64,000 nt of DNA, taken from an uncultured bacterium. Lineage in GTDB: Bacteria > Bacteroidota > Bacteroidia > Bacteroidales > Muribaculaceae. Under the pieces are notes generated by a model. The model worked only from the letters and a program-made list of their open reading frames with translations. It searched no databases and was not told the origin of the DNA. Positions 52,302 through 61,906 of this stretch are shown piece by piece (the first letter of the stretch is position 1; every line of letters starts with the position of its first letter). The stretch lies in assembly GCA_905214715.1 (NCBI GenBank), contig CAJMMT010000006.1, positions 79,490-143,489 of the forward strand. The letters are read 5' to 3'. The position numbers and the translations under genes were made by a program.

Positions 52302-53264
52302 ATGAAAAAACTCAGCAAAGATGATGTTACGTTTATGAGACGTGCAATACAATTGGCGCGCCTCGGTGAGGGTAATGTCTCCCCCAATCCTATGGTGGGA
52401 GCTGTCGTTGTAGCTCCCGGAGGAAGGATTATTGGAGAAGGATACCATCGCAGATACGGCGAATCGCATGCTGAAGTCAACGCCATAGCATCGGTCGCAC
52501 AACGTGACCGGAATTTGCTTCGCGATTCCACTATATACGTAACATTCGAACCCTGTTCTCATTACGGCAAAACGCCGCCGTGTGCCAAACTTATAACAGA
52601 GATCGGGCCGCGACGAGTTGTCGTAGGCTGTCTTGACCCATTTCCAAAAGTGTCGGGCCGCGGCATGAAGATGTTAGAGGAAGCCGGAATCGAAACCACA
52701 GTAGGAGTATTGCGCGAAGAGTGCGAACGACTGAACCGCCGTTTTATGACGGCACACAGAAACGGACGCCCATGGGTGCAACTGAAATGGGCAGAATCTT
52801 CCGATGGTTTTTTAAGCATGCGTGACTCGTCGGGTAAATTAATTCCGGCGCATCTCTCCACTCCCATATCTCTGGTATGGATGCACCGACAGCGTTCACT
52901 GACCGATGCTATAATGGTAGGCACCACCACCATAATAAGCGATAATCCGTCGCTTACATGCCGACATTGGCCAGGGAATAATCCTAAAAAAATAACGTTT
53001 CAATCTTACCGCACCCCGCCAGAATCGCTCATAGCCCGCGACTCAGAAGCCATATTTCTCAGTCCTAACGCCCCGCTTAAGCCTCAGCTTGAGTATCTCT
53101 ATTCAGAAAAAGGGATAACATCTCTTATGGTGGAGGGAGGAGCCGAAACGCTACGCAGCTTTATCGCCGAAGGCCTTGCTGACGAAATCAGATGCGAAGT
53201 ATCACCGGTGCTTTTAAAAGAAAGGGGAGCCACGCCATCCCCGCTGTCACGTTTCAGATTCTGA
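52302..53264 (+). CDS. ribD: Riboflavin biosynthesis deaminase/reductase RibD
   Basis: A bifunctional enzyme for the second and third steps of riboflavin synthesis. The N-terminal deaminase domain has the zinc site: HAEVNAI and EPCSHYGKTPPC. The C-terminal reductase domain includes WVQLKWAESSDGFL and the loop VEGGAETLRSF. From the ATG at 52302 it has 320 residues; an upstream non-ATG start is unlikely because MKKLSKDDVTFMRRAI is the normal beginning. The C-terminus is about 20-25 residues shorter than typical; after EVSPVLLKERGA it ends in a nonconserved PSPLSRFRF. Confidence 0.92.
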   Translation: MKKLSKDDVTFMRRAIQLARLGEGNVSPNPMVGAVVVAPGGRIIGEGYHRRYGESHAEVNAIASVAQRDRNLLRDSTIYVTFEPCSHYGKTPPCAKLITEIGPRRVVVGCLDPFPKVSGRGMKMLEEAGIETTVGVLREECERLNRRFMTAHRNGRPWVQLKWAESSDGFLSMRDSSGKLIPAHLSTPISLVWMHRQRSLTDAIMVGTTTIISDNPSLTCRHWPGNNPKKITFQSYRTPPESLIARDSEAIFLSPNAPLKPQLEYLYSEKGITSLMVEGGAETLRSFIAEGLADEIRCEVSPVLLKERGATPSPLSRFRF

Positions 53265-53352
53265 ATACCGGCAATTCACATCAATCCGATTCAAATCCCA
53301 GACAACAGATATATTTCCCGGACTCAGATAGCCTAATGCAAAAAAAATTACC

Positions 53353-53360
53353 TAATTTTG
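53353..53360 (+). promoter_or_regulatory. -7 box for the PurF-like gene
   Basis: TAATTTTG, exact consensus, predicting a start near 53366 and a leader of about 20 nt before the ATG at 53388. No -33 element is evident. Confidence 0.45.
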
Positions 53361-53387
53361 CGCTATCAAAACAAAAAATCAGTTTCT

Positions 53388-54812
53388 ATGGGAGGTATAA
53401 TGGGAGTCGCATCGCGCGACAATTGCCGCACGGATTTGTTCTACGGTACCGATTACCATTCACATCTCGGCACACGCCGAGCAGGTCTTGTAACCTTTGA
53501 CCCGGAAAAAAAGATTTTCTGCAGGTCTATCCACAGTCTGGAACACTCCTATTTCCGCACAAAATTTGAAAAAGAGTTGCCTAAATTCAAGGGACAAATT
53601 GGAATAGGAGTAATCTCGGACACCGATCCGCAACCAATAGTAATCAACTCACACCTTGGCAAGTACGCCATAGTAACCGTTGCTCACATCTGCAACATCG
53701 ACAAGTTGGAACAAGACCTTATCGACGCGGGTGTACATTTCGGAGAGCTTTCTTCCGGTCACACAAACCAGACAGAACTCATAGCTCTGCTGATAAATCA
53801 GGGCCGCACGTTCGCCGAAGGCATATCCCACATGTTCGACAAGATCGAGGGTTCATGCACACTGCTGATACTGACGGAAAATTCCGTAATCGGCGCCCGC
53901 GACAGGCTTGGCCGCACCCCTTTGATTCTCGGGCATAAGGATGGATCGTATTCCCTGGCATCGGAAAGTACCGTATTCCCCAATCTCGGCTATTCGCCGG
54001 TAAGAGATCTTGGTCCAGGCGAAATCATAGAAATCACGTCTGAAAGAGAAACCACCATCACTCCTGCCGGAGAAGACATGCAGGTATGTTCGTTCCTTTG
54101 GGTTTATTACGGCTTCCCTACTTCGACCTACGAAGGTAAAAACGTGGAAGAGGCAAGATTCGACTCAGGTTACGAGATGGGGAAAACCGATAAAACGGAG
54201 GTAGACTGCGCCTGCGGCATACCCGACTCGGGTGTAGGAATGGCGCTCGGATATGCCGCCGGCCATGGCGTGCCTTACCGCCGCTGCATATCCAAATACA
54301 CACCCACATGGCCCCGTAGCTTCACACCGGCCGAACAGTCGGAACGTAATCTTGTAGCGAAAATGAAGCTCATACCCAACAATGGCATGATGCAGGGGAA
54401 GCGTGTGGTATTCTGCGACGACTCCATAGTGCGCGGCACACAGTTGAACGACAATGTGGCTGATCTCTACAAACACGGAGCAAAAGAAGTACATATGCGC
54501 ATAGCCTGCCCGCCGCTGATATATGGATGTCGCTACATAGGATTCACATCCTCGAAGAGCGATATGGAACTGCTTACACGACGCATAATAGAGAAACTCG
54601 AAGGAGATCCTAATAAGAATCTTGACAGATATGCCACTACCGGCACTCCGGAATATGAGAGACTTGTAGAATGCATACGCGAACGTTTCGGACTCACGTC
54701 TTTAAGATTCAATCCCATAGAAACTCTTGTAAAGAGTATCGGACTGCCTAAATGCAAGATATGTACTCATTGCTTCGACGGATCGAGCCGCTTCAGGAAT
54801 AAAAAAGATTGA
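53388..54812 (+). CDS. PurF-like amidophosphoribosyltransferase paralogue without the N-terminal Cys
   Basis: A 474-residue protein with an N-terminal class II glutaminase fold and a C-terminal phosphoribosyltransferase domain. PurF makes phosphoribosylamine from PRPP and glutamine using an N-terminal Cys nucleophile (MCGI...). Here the start reads MGGIMGVASRDNC, so Gly replaces that Cys. The PRPP loop VVFCDDSIVRGTQ (about 339-351) is intact and the Cys-rich end CKICTHCFDG is present. It may use free ammonia or another amine, or do something else. Met5 (53400), with GGAGG just before it, is an alternative start but would remove the MGGIMGV segment. It is annotated as PurF in relatives, but I doubt normal PurF activity. 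Confidence 0.8.
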   Translation: MGGIMGVASRDNCRTDLFYGTDYHSHLGTRRAGLVTFDPEKKIFCRSIHSLEHSYFRTKFEKELPKFKGQIGIGVISDTDPQPIVINSHLGKYAIVTVAHICNIDKLEQDLIDAGVHFGELSSGHTNQTELIALLINQGRTFAEGISHMFDKIEGSCTLLILTENSVIGARDRLGRTPLILGHKDGSYSLASESTVFPNLGYSPVRDLGPGEIIEITSERETTITPAGEDMQVCSFLWVYYGFPTSTYEGKNVEEARFDSGYEMGKTDKTEVDCACGIPDSGVGMALGYAAGHGVPYRRCISKYTPTWPRSFTPAEQSERNLVAKMKLIPNNGMMQGKRVVFCDDSIVRGTQLNDNVADLYKHGAKEVHMRIACPPLIYGCRYIGFTSSKSDMELLTRRIIEKLEGDPNKNLDRYATTGTPEYERLVECIRERFGLTSLRFNPIETLVKSIGLPKCKICTHCFDGSSRFRNKKD

Positions 54813-54837
54813 GCAATCATTGAAATTGGCATGACAC

Positions 54838-54880
54838 ACAGCAACCTCATGGTATAAGATAAAAGCCCTGAGGTTGCTGT
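54838..54880 (+). terminator. Terminator of the PurF-like gene
   Basis: ACAGCAACCTCA (54838-54849) pairs perfectly with TGAGGTTGCTGT (54869-54880), then CAGTTTATTT. The U-run is weak. Confidence 0.5.
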
Positions 54881-54988
54881 CAGTTTATTTACAACCCCAA
54901 AGATTGTTGCGGTTTGTTAAAAAGAATGAAAACTTCCGGCAAACGCAAATTTGAGGGCCGACGGATAACAACTTTCGGTCAATAATGT

Positions 54989-54996
54989 TAAATTTG
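54989..54996 (+). promoter_or_regulatory. -7 box for the lipoprotein/porG operon
   Basis: TAAATTTG, exact consensus, 26 bp before the start codon of the DUF6242-like lipoprotein gene. Confidence 0.5.
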
Positions 54997-55022
54997 CAAA
55001 TTGAAATATCGTGTACTGACCA

Positions 55023-56495
55023 ATGACAATGAAAAAAAGATGCCATTTCTTCCCGTTGTTAGCCGCCATCGCAACCTTACTTCTGTCGGCCTGCAACTCA
55101 AAATCAGATGAGGAAGAGGCTGTATATACCCCCTCGACAAACGTCGCGGTAACGGCTTTCTCGTTGAAAGCCAATTCTGACGTAGCCCCGAAACTGGACT
55201 CCGTATTTTTCGCCATAGATTTGCGCGAAGGAGTGATTTTCAATGCAGATTCTTTACCGGTGGGTACTGACATATCCTCACTCGTGCCCGTTATCACCTA
55301 TCCTTCAACAGTAGGAGCCGCGTCAATAGAAACCGTAAACGGCACTTTCGACTATATAAGTTTCCCCGGTACCGCGCACAATTTCACCGGGCCTGTAAAG
55401 TTAACACTTACAGCACAAGACGGCACCACGCAACGTTCATACAACATCAAGATAAACGTACATAAACAAAACCCCGCACAGCTACTCTGGAGCCAGACCT
55501 CTCTCTCTAAACTACCGGCTACAGACAGCAATCCGGCAAAACAAAAAACATTCCGGTTTAAGGAATCCACATACTGTTATGTAGCGGATGCAGACGGCAC
55601 CCTTAAATTGTCGACAATTGACGACGGTGCCGCAGAATGGACCTCGTCTACACTGGCAATACCCTTTAAGCCGGACTTACGCAGCGCCACTCCAGGCGAC
55701 AACCGCATATATATCCTGTCGACTGAAGGAGAATTGTATTCTTCGGAAGATGGTAAATCATGGACTGACTGCGGTATAAAATGGGAATGCATAACTGGAG
55801 CCTACCTGGAGAGCGTAACAGGCATCCGCACCGAGTCTGGCAGACGCATACATACTGCATGGCCGACAGGCTCACTTCCGGAGAGCGACACTTCTGAAAT
55901 GTTTCCCGTTTCCGGTTTCACCAACTGCGGAACCATCATTACCGACTGGTCCCCGTGGCCCTCGATATTCGTATATGGCGGACAACTTGAAAACGGCCAA
56001 CTTTCAGAATCATCCTGGGGATTCGACGGAGAAAAATGGGCTATAATTTCGGCCAACAAAGGTCCGGCCATAGAAAATGCAATGCTCATACCCTATTGGC
56101 TGTCGAGACCCACATCCACCATGTGGCTTACCGATGACCGCGACGCATGGCTTCTGATAGGAGGCACCAATTCGGACGGCACTTATAACAGAAACGTCTG
56201 GTATTCTTACGATAATGGCGTAAATTGGTTCAAGGGAGCCGATACATTGACTCTTCCGGAAGAACTTCCCGGATTCAGCAATGCCGACGCCGTAGTTTAC
56301 TTACAGCCCCGTTCGGCATCTGCGGAGGGATGGAAAAAGTCTCCGCGACGCCTACCCGTTACGGTAGAAGGCACAACCATATTGTGGGAGTGTCCGGAGA
56401 TATACATCTATGGGGGAGAGTTACCTACAGGGGAAACAGCCAACACAACATGGCGCGCCACCCTGGCCCGCTTTACATTCACACCGATTATCTGA
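55023..56495 (+). CDS. Surface lipoprotein, DUF6242-like
   Basis: A 490-residue lipoprotein: signal peptide with lipobox LLSAC, then NSKSDEEE, an acidic stretch like the Bacteroidetes surface-export signal. An Ig-like domain follows (about 40-150), then a beta-propeller-like region with Trp/Asp-containing strands (SWTDCGIKWECITGAYL, NVWYSYDNGVNWFKGAD) resembling sialidase-type or kelch blades. I recognise the family as DUF6242 with moderate confidence; its function is unknown. Met3 (55029) is an equally possible start. It precedes porG by only 3 nt, so they are probably cotranslated. Confidence 0.75.
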   Translation: MTMKKRCHFFPLLAAIATLLLSACNSKSDEEEAVYTPSTNVAVTAFSLKANSDVAPKLDSVFFAIDLREGVIFNADSLPVGTDISSLVPVITYPSTVGAASIETVNGTFDYISFPGTAHNFTGPVKLTLTAQDGTTQRSYNIKINVHKQNPAQLLWSQTSLSKLPATDSNPAKQKTFRFKESTYCYVADADGTLKLSTIDDGAAEWTSSTLAIPFKPDLRSATPGDNRIYILSTEGELYSSEDGKSWTDCGIKWECITGAYLESVTGIRTESGRRIHTAWPTGSLPESDTSEMFPVSGFTNCGTIITDWSPWPSIFVYGGQLENGQLSESSWGFDGEKWAIISANKGPAIENAMLIPYWLSRPTSTMWLTDDRDAWLLIGGTNSDGTYNRNVWYSYDNGVNWFKGADTLTLPEELPGFSNADAVVYLQPRSASAEGWKKSPRRLPVTVEGTTILWECPEIYIYGGELPTGETANTTWRATLARFTFTPII

Positions 56496-56498
56496 CGA

Positions 56499-57203
56499 AT
56501 GAGAATTCCACACCTGCACCTGCTGAAATGTATACCGTTGATTTTCGGTATGATGCTTTGCGCCCATACGGCGCATGGTCAGGAAGACTACAGATTCGAG
56601 ATTGGAGGAGGTGTAGGAATGACCGGTTATCTGGGCGATTCGAACAGCGCCAACATGTATTCCAATCCGGGAGTGGATGCGGAAATCGTATTCCGTTATC
56701 TACGATCCCCGCGTATAGCATTCAAGACACAGGTATTCGCAGGAACTCTAAGAGGGAATACCATGAAACTGACAGATGTGCTCCCGGCGCCGGAAGCATC
56801 CGACTATAAGTTCTCAACAACATTTTTCCAGGCCGCGGAAATGTTTGAATTCAATTTTCTGAACTTCGGCATGGGAGAATCTTATCGGAAACTGAAACGT
56901 TTTTCGCCTTATATAGCTGGCGGACTGGGGTTGAGCGTATGGACCACAAGCGGCTATACCGGTGTGGCATTTACCATACCGTTCGGCATAGGGGCCAAGC
57001 TGAAACTGCGTGAACGGCTTAATCTGGGCATCGAGTTCATTATGAACAAGGCGTTCAGTGACAAGCTTGACACCCCGGTGCTGGCAGACCCGCACGGAAT
57101 AAAAAGCTCTTTCCTCAAGAACACCGACTGGTATTCCACCTTATCGGTAACACTGACATACGAATTCTCTAAACGTTGCGCCGTGTGCAACTATAAAGAC
57201 TGA
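56499..57203 (+). CDS. porG: PorG-like outer-membrane protein of type IX secretion (DUF6089)
   Basis: A 234-residue protein with a signal peptide (to about residue 27) and an eight-strand-type barrel that starts YRFEIGGGVGMTGYLGDSN, a family signature. It ends with CAVCNYKD, the Cys-containing tail of this family. PorG is an outer-membrane part of the type IX system. The order porG-uppS-bamA-skp-skp matches that known from Porphyromonas. Together with the T9SS sorting tail on the protein at 33932-38287 it suggests a working type IX system. Confidence 0.82.
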   Translation: MRIPHLHLLKCIPLIFGMMLCAHTAHGQEDYRFEIGGGVGMTGYLGDSNSANMYSNPGVDAEIVFRYLRSPRIAFKTQVFAGTLRGNTMKLTDVLPAPEASDYKFSTTFFQAAEMFEFNFLNFGMGESYRKLKRFSPYIAGGLGLSVWTTSGYTGVAFTIPFGIGAKLKLRERLNLGIEFIMNKAFSDKLDTPVLADPHGIKSSFLKNTDWYSTLSVTLTYEFSKRCAVCNYKD

Positions 57204-57209
57204 CAGGAA

Positions 57210-57968
57210 ATGGACGACCTTCAGAAAATATTGAGCCAACTTGACCCGACCAAAATGCCGGTTCATGTAGCCATGATAATGGACGGCAACGGACGTTGGG
57301 CCAAACAACGTTCACGAGACCGCTCGGAAGGACATACCGAGGGTATAACAAGCGTACACAACGTAACTGAGTTTTCCTCCGATCTCGGTATCAAGTACCT
57401 TACCCTATACGCTTTTTCCACAGAAAACTGGAATCGCCCTCAGAAAGAAGTAGAGACACTGATGTATCTGATCGGATGGGCTATAGAACGGGAATTGCCC
57501 GAGCTGTTGGCCAACAACGTTCGCATACATCTGATAGGCGACATAGACCGCATTCCCGAAGGGCCCCGCAAGAAGCTTATGGACAGCCGCGACGCGACAG
57601 CCCACTGCACAGGATTGCAGCTTAACATGTGCCTGAGCTATTCTTCACGTTGGGAAATAGCCGAGGCTGCCCGATATCTCGCGTCAAAAGCGGCAGAAGG
57701 CAAGCTGAAACCGGAAGATATAGATGAGAAAGTATTCGCGGAGGCTCTTCCAACGGCCGGGATTCCGGATCCTGACCTCCTGATACGCACCGGCGGCGAA
57801 TATCGAGTATCGAACTATCTGTTATGGCAGATAGCTTACAGCGAGCTTTATTTCACCCCGGTCTTGTGGCCTGATTTCGGCAAAAAAGAGTATGCTCTTG
57901 CATTGCTCGATTACCAACAGCGCGAAAGAAGGTTTGGCAAAACCAGCGAGCAGGTACAGAATGCCTGA
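57210..57968 (+). CDS. uppS: Isoprenyl transferase (undecaprenyl diphosphate synthase)
   Basis: A 252-residue cis-prenyltransferase that makes the C55 carrier for peptidoglycan and surface polysaccharides. Motifs: VAMIMDGNGRWAKQR with the catalytic Asp, LTLYAFSTENWNRP and the C-terminal PDLLIRTGGEYRVSNYLLWQ. It starts 6 nt after porG and is 40 nt before bamA. Confidence 0.97.
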   Translation: MDDLQKILSQLDPTKMPVHVAMIMDGNGRWAKQRSRDRSEGHTEGITSVHNVTEFSSDLGIKYLTLYAFSTENWNRPQKEVETLMYLIGWAIERELPELLANNVRIHLIGDIDRIPEGPRKKLMDSRDATAHCTGLQLNMCLSYSSRWEIAEAARYLASKAAEGKLKPEDIDEKVFAEALPTAGIPDPDLLIRTGGEYRVSNYLLWQIAYSELYFTPVLWPDFGKKEYALALLDYQQRERRFGKTSEQVQNA

Positions 57969-58008
57969 CAAAATCATCATCGACTAAAGACTAAGTCAAC
58001 TGACTATC

Positions 58009-60690
58009 ATGACAATAACGACCATCCGCAATACCAAGGCCCTAAGCCGCTTCGCTACCCTGTTGCGTCACGGGGCCGTGGCCTTGGCGGCTCTGACAGC
58101 ACCCTTTTTAGTTTCGGCACAAGACTATTCGCTGCCGGGCGACACTATATACAACCCTGATATCATCTACACTCCTATACCTAAAAGCTATGAGATAGCC
58201 GGTATAAAAGTCGAGGGCGTTAAAAATACAGAGGATTATATCATAATCGGCTTCTCCGGCCTTGCAGTCGGCGAACGCATAGATGTACCCGGCGATGCCA
58301 TCACAAACGCCGTAAAACGGTTCTGGCGCCAAGGATTGTATGCCGACATCTCAATAAGCGCCGAAAAGATAGCAGGCGACAAGATATGGCTGGTGATACA
58401 CCTTACACAGCAGCCACGTATGTCGGAACTCCGATTCGAAGGAGCCAAGAAAGGGGAACAGAAAGACCTGACCGAGAAACTCGGGCTTGTGCCGGGATAT
58501 CAGCTTACCCCGAACATTATCGCTCGCACACGGCAGATAGTACAGAAATATTATGCCGACAAAGGATTCAAAAACGCGCAGGTAACCATAAAGGAAGACC
58601 CAGACCTCAGCAAAGAGAACCAAGTCATACTGACAATATATGTGGACCGTCATAACAAGGTAAAGGTACATAAGATTTATGTAGACGGAAACGAGGTGCT
58701 GTCAGATGGCAAGGTAAAACGGGCCATGAAGAAGACAAATGAGAACGGCAACCTGCTGAATCTGTTCAAGCAGAAGAAGTTTGTAGAGTCGGACTTCAAG
58801 GATGACCGCGCACGCATAATACAGAAGTACAACGAGCTCGGATACCGCGACGCTCAGATAACACACGATTCCGTAGCCCGCTACAACGATAAAAGCGTAG
58901 ATGTTTTCCTGACCATCGACGAGGGAAAGAAATACTATATCTCCGACATATCCTGGGTAGGCAATACGGTCTATCCTACCGATGTGCTGAATAACATTCT
59001 CGGTATATTCCCGGGCGATGTATACAACCAGAAGCGCCTGAACAAGCGTACATCGGAAGATGAAGATGCCGTTTCCAACCTCTATCTTGACAACGGTTAT
59101 CTTTTCTTCCAGTTGGTGCCGATAGAGGAAAATGTAAAAGGAGACAGCATAGCGTTGCAAATGAGAGTATTCGAAGGTCCACAGGCCCGTATCAACCGTG
59201 TAATTATAAATGGCAATGACCAACTTTATGAAAAGGTGATACGCCGTGACCTGAGGGTACGCCCTGGCGAACTCTTCTCAAAAAGCGACCTTATGCGCTC
59301 GGCCCGCGAGATAGCCGCGTCGGGGCATTTCAACCCGGAGAACATGGATATACGTCCCGAGCCTAACGAGAGCGACGGGACGGTAGACATTGTGTTCGGA
59401 CTTGAATCAAAAGCAAACGACAAGATACAGCTGTCGTTCGGATGGGGACAAACCGGAGTAACGGGACAGGTAGCGCTGTCATTTACCAACTTCTCCATGC
59501 GAAATCTGTTCAATCCCTCCGCCTACAAGGGTATAATACCACGTGGAGACGGACAGACATTCTCGATATCCGCCCAAACCAACGCCAAGTATTACCAGAG
59601 TTACAACATCTCGTTTTTTGACCCCTGGTTCGGAGGCAAACGACCCAACTCGTTGTCAGTATCGTTAGACTACAGCCGTTCTACCGGTATAAACTCGTCG
59701 TTCTACAACAACAACTGGTATAATTCCTACATGAACTCAATCTACTCGATGGGTTCATATGGCAGCAATTACAACACATACGCCTACCAGAACGCGTACG
59801 ATCCGAACAAGGTGCTTCAGCTGGCCGGCGTTTCTCTCGGATTCGGCACACGCCTTACCTGGCCTGACGACTATTTCAGATTCCAGGCTATGCTCAGCTA
59901 CCGCTGGTATTATCTTAAGAACTGGGATTACCTTTATTACATGCATAACGGTACTTCCAATTCACTCGCTCTCACATTACTGCTTGAACGTAACAGTATC
60001 GACAATCCAATATATACACGCCGAGGCTCGACTTTCTCTATTGAGGGTACCTTCACACCTCCCGCCTCATTGTTCCGCCATGGCGTGAACTGGCAACAGC
60101 TCGCCTATCGGGCCGATGTACTCAAAGAGGAATCTGCCCAGACCGACCTCTACAAATGGATAGAATACTGGAAAGTCAAATTCAAGAGCAAGACATACAC
60201 TCCGCTTACAGACCCTGACGGCAACTGGACACTCGTGCTGATGAGTCGCGCCGATTTCGGCTTGCTCGGTTCATACAACAAACATTTCAAGTCTCCTTTC
60301 GAAACTTTCTATTTCGGTGGTGACGGCATGAGCGGATCATATACCTACGCAACCGAGACCATTGCCATGCGTGGTTACGAGAACGGGCAGTTCACTCCGT
60401 GGGGTTATGAAGGTTACGCATATGGGAAGTTCACTTTCGAACTTCACTTCCCGTTCATGCTTCAGCCTTCGACCACCATCTACGCGCTTGCTTTTGCAGA
60501 GGCCGGTAACGCCTGGACCAATGTAAAAGACTTCTCACCGTTCAACCTTAAACGTTCCGCCGGTGTAGGTGTCCGCATCTATCTCTCGATGCTGGGTATA
60601 CTCGGTATAGACTGGGGTTACGGCTTCGACAAGGTATGGGGCCGTCGTGGAGGCAGCCAGCTGCACTTCGTGCTTGGTCAAGAGTTCTAA
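58009..60690 (+). CDS. bamA: Outer-membrane protein assembly factor BamA
   Basis: An 893-residue Omp85 protein that inserts beta-barrels into the outer membrane. Signal peptide (to about residue 37), five POTRA domains (about 60-440), and a C-terminal 16-strand barrel with the loop-6 VRGYE-type motif as AMRGYENGQF. It ends in Phe (QLHFVLGQEF), the barrel signal. The first POTRA region has extra residues rich in Tyr and Pro (TIYNPDIIYTPIPKSY), usual in Bacteroidetes. It is followed by two skp genes. Confidence 0.96.
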   Translation: MTITTIRNTKALSRFATLLRHGAVALAALTAPFLVSAQDYSLPGDTIYNPDIIYTPIPKSYEIAGIKVEGVKNTEDYIIIGFSGLAVGERIDVPGDAITNAVKRFWRQGLYADISISAEKIAGDKIWLVIHLTQQPRMSELRFEGAKKGEQKDLTEKLGLVPGYQLTPNIIARTRQIVQKYYADKGFKNAQVTIKEDPDLSKENQVILTIYVDRHNKVKVHKIYVDGNEVLSDGKVKRAMKKTNENGNLLNLFKQKKFVESDFKDDRARIIQKYNELGYRDAQITHDSVARYNDKSVDVFLTIDEGKKYYISDISWVGNTVYPTDVLNNILGIFPGDVYNQKRLNKRTSEDEDAVSNLYLDNGYLFFQLVPIEENVKGDSIALQMRVFEGPQARINRVIINGNDQLYEKVIRRDLRVRPGELFSKSDLMRSAREIAASGHFNPENMDIRPEPNESDGTVDIVFGLESKANDKIQLSFGWGQTGVTGQVALSFTNFSMRNLFNPSAYKGIIPRGDGQTFSISAQTNAKYYQSYNISFFDPWFGGKRPNSLSVSLDYSRSTGINSSFYNNNWYNSYMNSIYSMGSYGSNYNTYAYQNAYDPNKVLQLAGVSLGFGTRLTWPDDYFRFQAMLSYRWYYLKNWDYLYYMHNGTSNSLALTLLLERNSIDNPIYTRRGSTFSIEGTFTPPASLFRHGVNWQQLAYRADVLKEESAQTDLYKWIEYWKVKFKSKTYTPLTDPDGNWTLVLMSRADFGLLGSYNKHFKSPFETFYFGGDGMSGSYTYATETIAMRGYENGQFTPWGYEGYAYGKFTFELHFPFMLQPSTTIYALAFAEAGNAWTNVKDFSPFNLKRSAGVGVRIYLSMLGILGIDWGYGFDKVWGRRGGSQLHFVLGQEF

Positions 60691-60782
60691 ACTCCTTTAT
60701 AAAGACGGATTTCTCATTCGTTCTTAAACCACAGCCGCCCTTACGGTGTCTTAAAAGAAGAACCGCCAAAACAAAGACAGTT

Positions 60783-61298
60783 ATGAAGAAAATAATTTTT
60801 GCACTCGCATTGGCCTTTGCCGCCATCCTTCCTGCAGCAGCTCAAAAATACGCACTTGTGGATATGGATTATATATTGCGCAATGTGCCGGCCTACGAAA
60901 TGGCAAACGAACAGCTGAACCAGGTATCTCTCAGATGGGAGAAAGAGGTAAACGAACTTTCAAAGGAGGCCGAAACCATGTATAAAAACTATCAGGCAGA
61001 CATGGTGTTTCTCACCGATGACCAGAAAAAGAAACGTGAGGAGGAAATCGTAGCCAAAGAAAAACAGGTTACCGATACACGCTACAAGTATTTCGGGCCG
61101 GAAGGAGAACTTTACAAGAAACGTCAGTCTCTGATGAAGCCCATACAGGAGGATGTTTACAATGCCGTAAAAGCGGTAGCTGAAGAGAAAGGGTATCAGA
61201 CTATCTTCGACCGCGCCTCATCGCAGAATATCGTCTTCGCTTCGCCGCGAATCGATGTATCGAATGATGTATTGGCAAAACTCGGATATTCCAAGTGA
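60783..61298 (+). CDS. OmpH/Skp-family periplasmic chaperone, first copy
   Basis: A 171-residue protein with a signal peptide (KKIIFALALAFAAILPAAA) and a long central coiled coil (about 45-130, with the charged stretch DDQKKKREEEIVAKEKQV). The family forms tentacled trimers that hold unfolded outer-membrane proteins for BamA. An upstream in-frame start would run through the bamA end and is rejected. It lies 92 nt after bamA. Confidence 0.93.
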   Translation: MKKIIFALALAFAAILPAAAQKYALVDMDYILRNVPAYEMANEQLNQVSLRWEKEVNELSKEAETMYKNYQADMVFLTDDQKKKREEEIVAKEKQVTDTRYKYFGPEGELYKKRQSLMKPIQEDVYNAVKAVAEEKGYQTIFDRASSQNIVFASPRIDVSNDVLAKLGYSK

Positions 61299-61323
61299 TA
61301 CAATTAAAACATACAAATAAACC

Positions 61324-61830
61324 ATGATCAAGAAAGTACTTTTGGCAGTAGCCGTCATATTCCCGATGTTGGCTTCAGCCCAGACACTGAAAGTAGGAAT
61401 TGTAGATTTCAACGGTGTTCTATCATCTCACCCTGACACAGCCAAGGCTCAGCAGGAACTCAGCGAAGCTTCCAAGAAGTATGATGAAGCATATGCGAAG
61501 CTTGGAGAAGAGATGAAGCGTCTCATCGACGAATTCCAGAACATGAAGGAAGACGAACTTCCTGCAATACGAGAGCGTAAAAGCCGCGACATTTCCGACT
61601 ATCAGCAGAAACTCCAGAATTTCGAGCAATCGGCAATGCAAGACCTTCAGCGCATGCAGGCCGAAAAGATGAACCCGATTATCGCCAAAATACAGCAGGC
61701 TGTAGAGACCGTAGGCAAGGAGGGCAATTTCTCGCTGATCGAGACAAAAGAACCTCAATTGATTCTTTACTTTGCCGATCCGGTAGTAGACATCACACCC
61801 GCGGTAAAAGCAAAGCTGGGAATACAATAA
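61324..61830 (+). CDS. OmpH/Skp-family periplasmic chaperone, second copy
   Basis: A 168-residue protein with a signal peptide (KKVLLAVAVIFPMLASA) and an N-terminal strand LKVGIVDFNGVL, then a coiled coil (about 38-125) and ending VVDITPAVKAKLGIQ. It is a divergent paralogue of the preceding gene. It follows it by 25 nt and completes the bamA-skp-skp module; a GC-rich hairpin comes after it. Confidence 0.93.
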   Translation: MIKKVLLAVAVIFPMLASAQTLKVGIVDFNGVLSSHPDTAKAQQELSEASKKYDEAYAKLGEEMKRLIDEFQNMKEDELPAIRERKSRDISDYQQKLQNFEQSAMQDLQRMQAEKMNPIIAKIQQAVETVGKEGNFSLIETKEPQLILYFADPVVDITPAVKAKLGIQ

Positions 61831-61851
61831 TCAGACACAAGCAATATGATA

Positions 61852-61881
61852 CGGACGGGTCTCAAATCCGGGACCCGTCCG
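61852..61881 (+). terminator. Hairpin between skp and murI
   Basis: CGGACGGGTC (61852-61861) pairs perfectly with GACCCGTCCG (61872-61881). The bases after it are CTTTACGT, so termination may be partial and murI may be read through. Confidence 0.5.
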
Positions 61882-61906
61882 CTTTACGTAAAAAACAATC
61901 GGCAAA

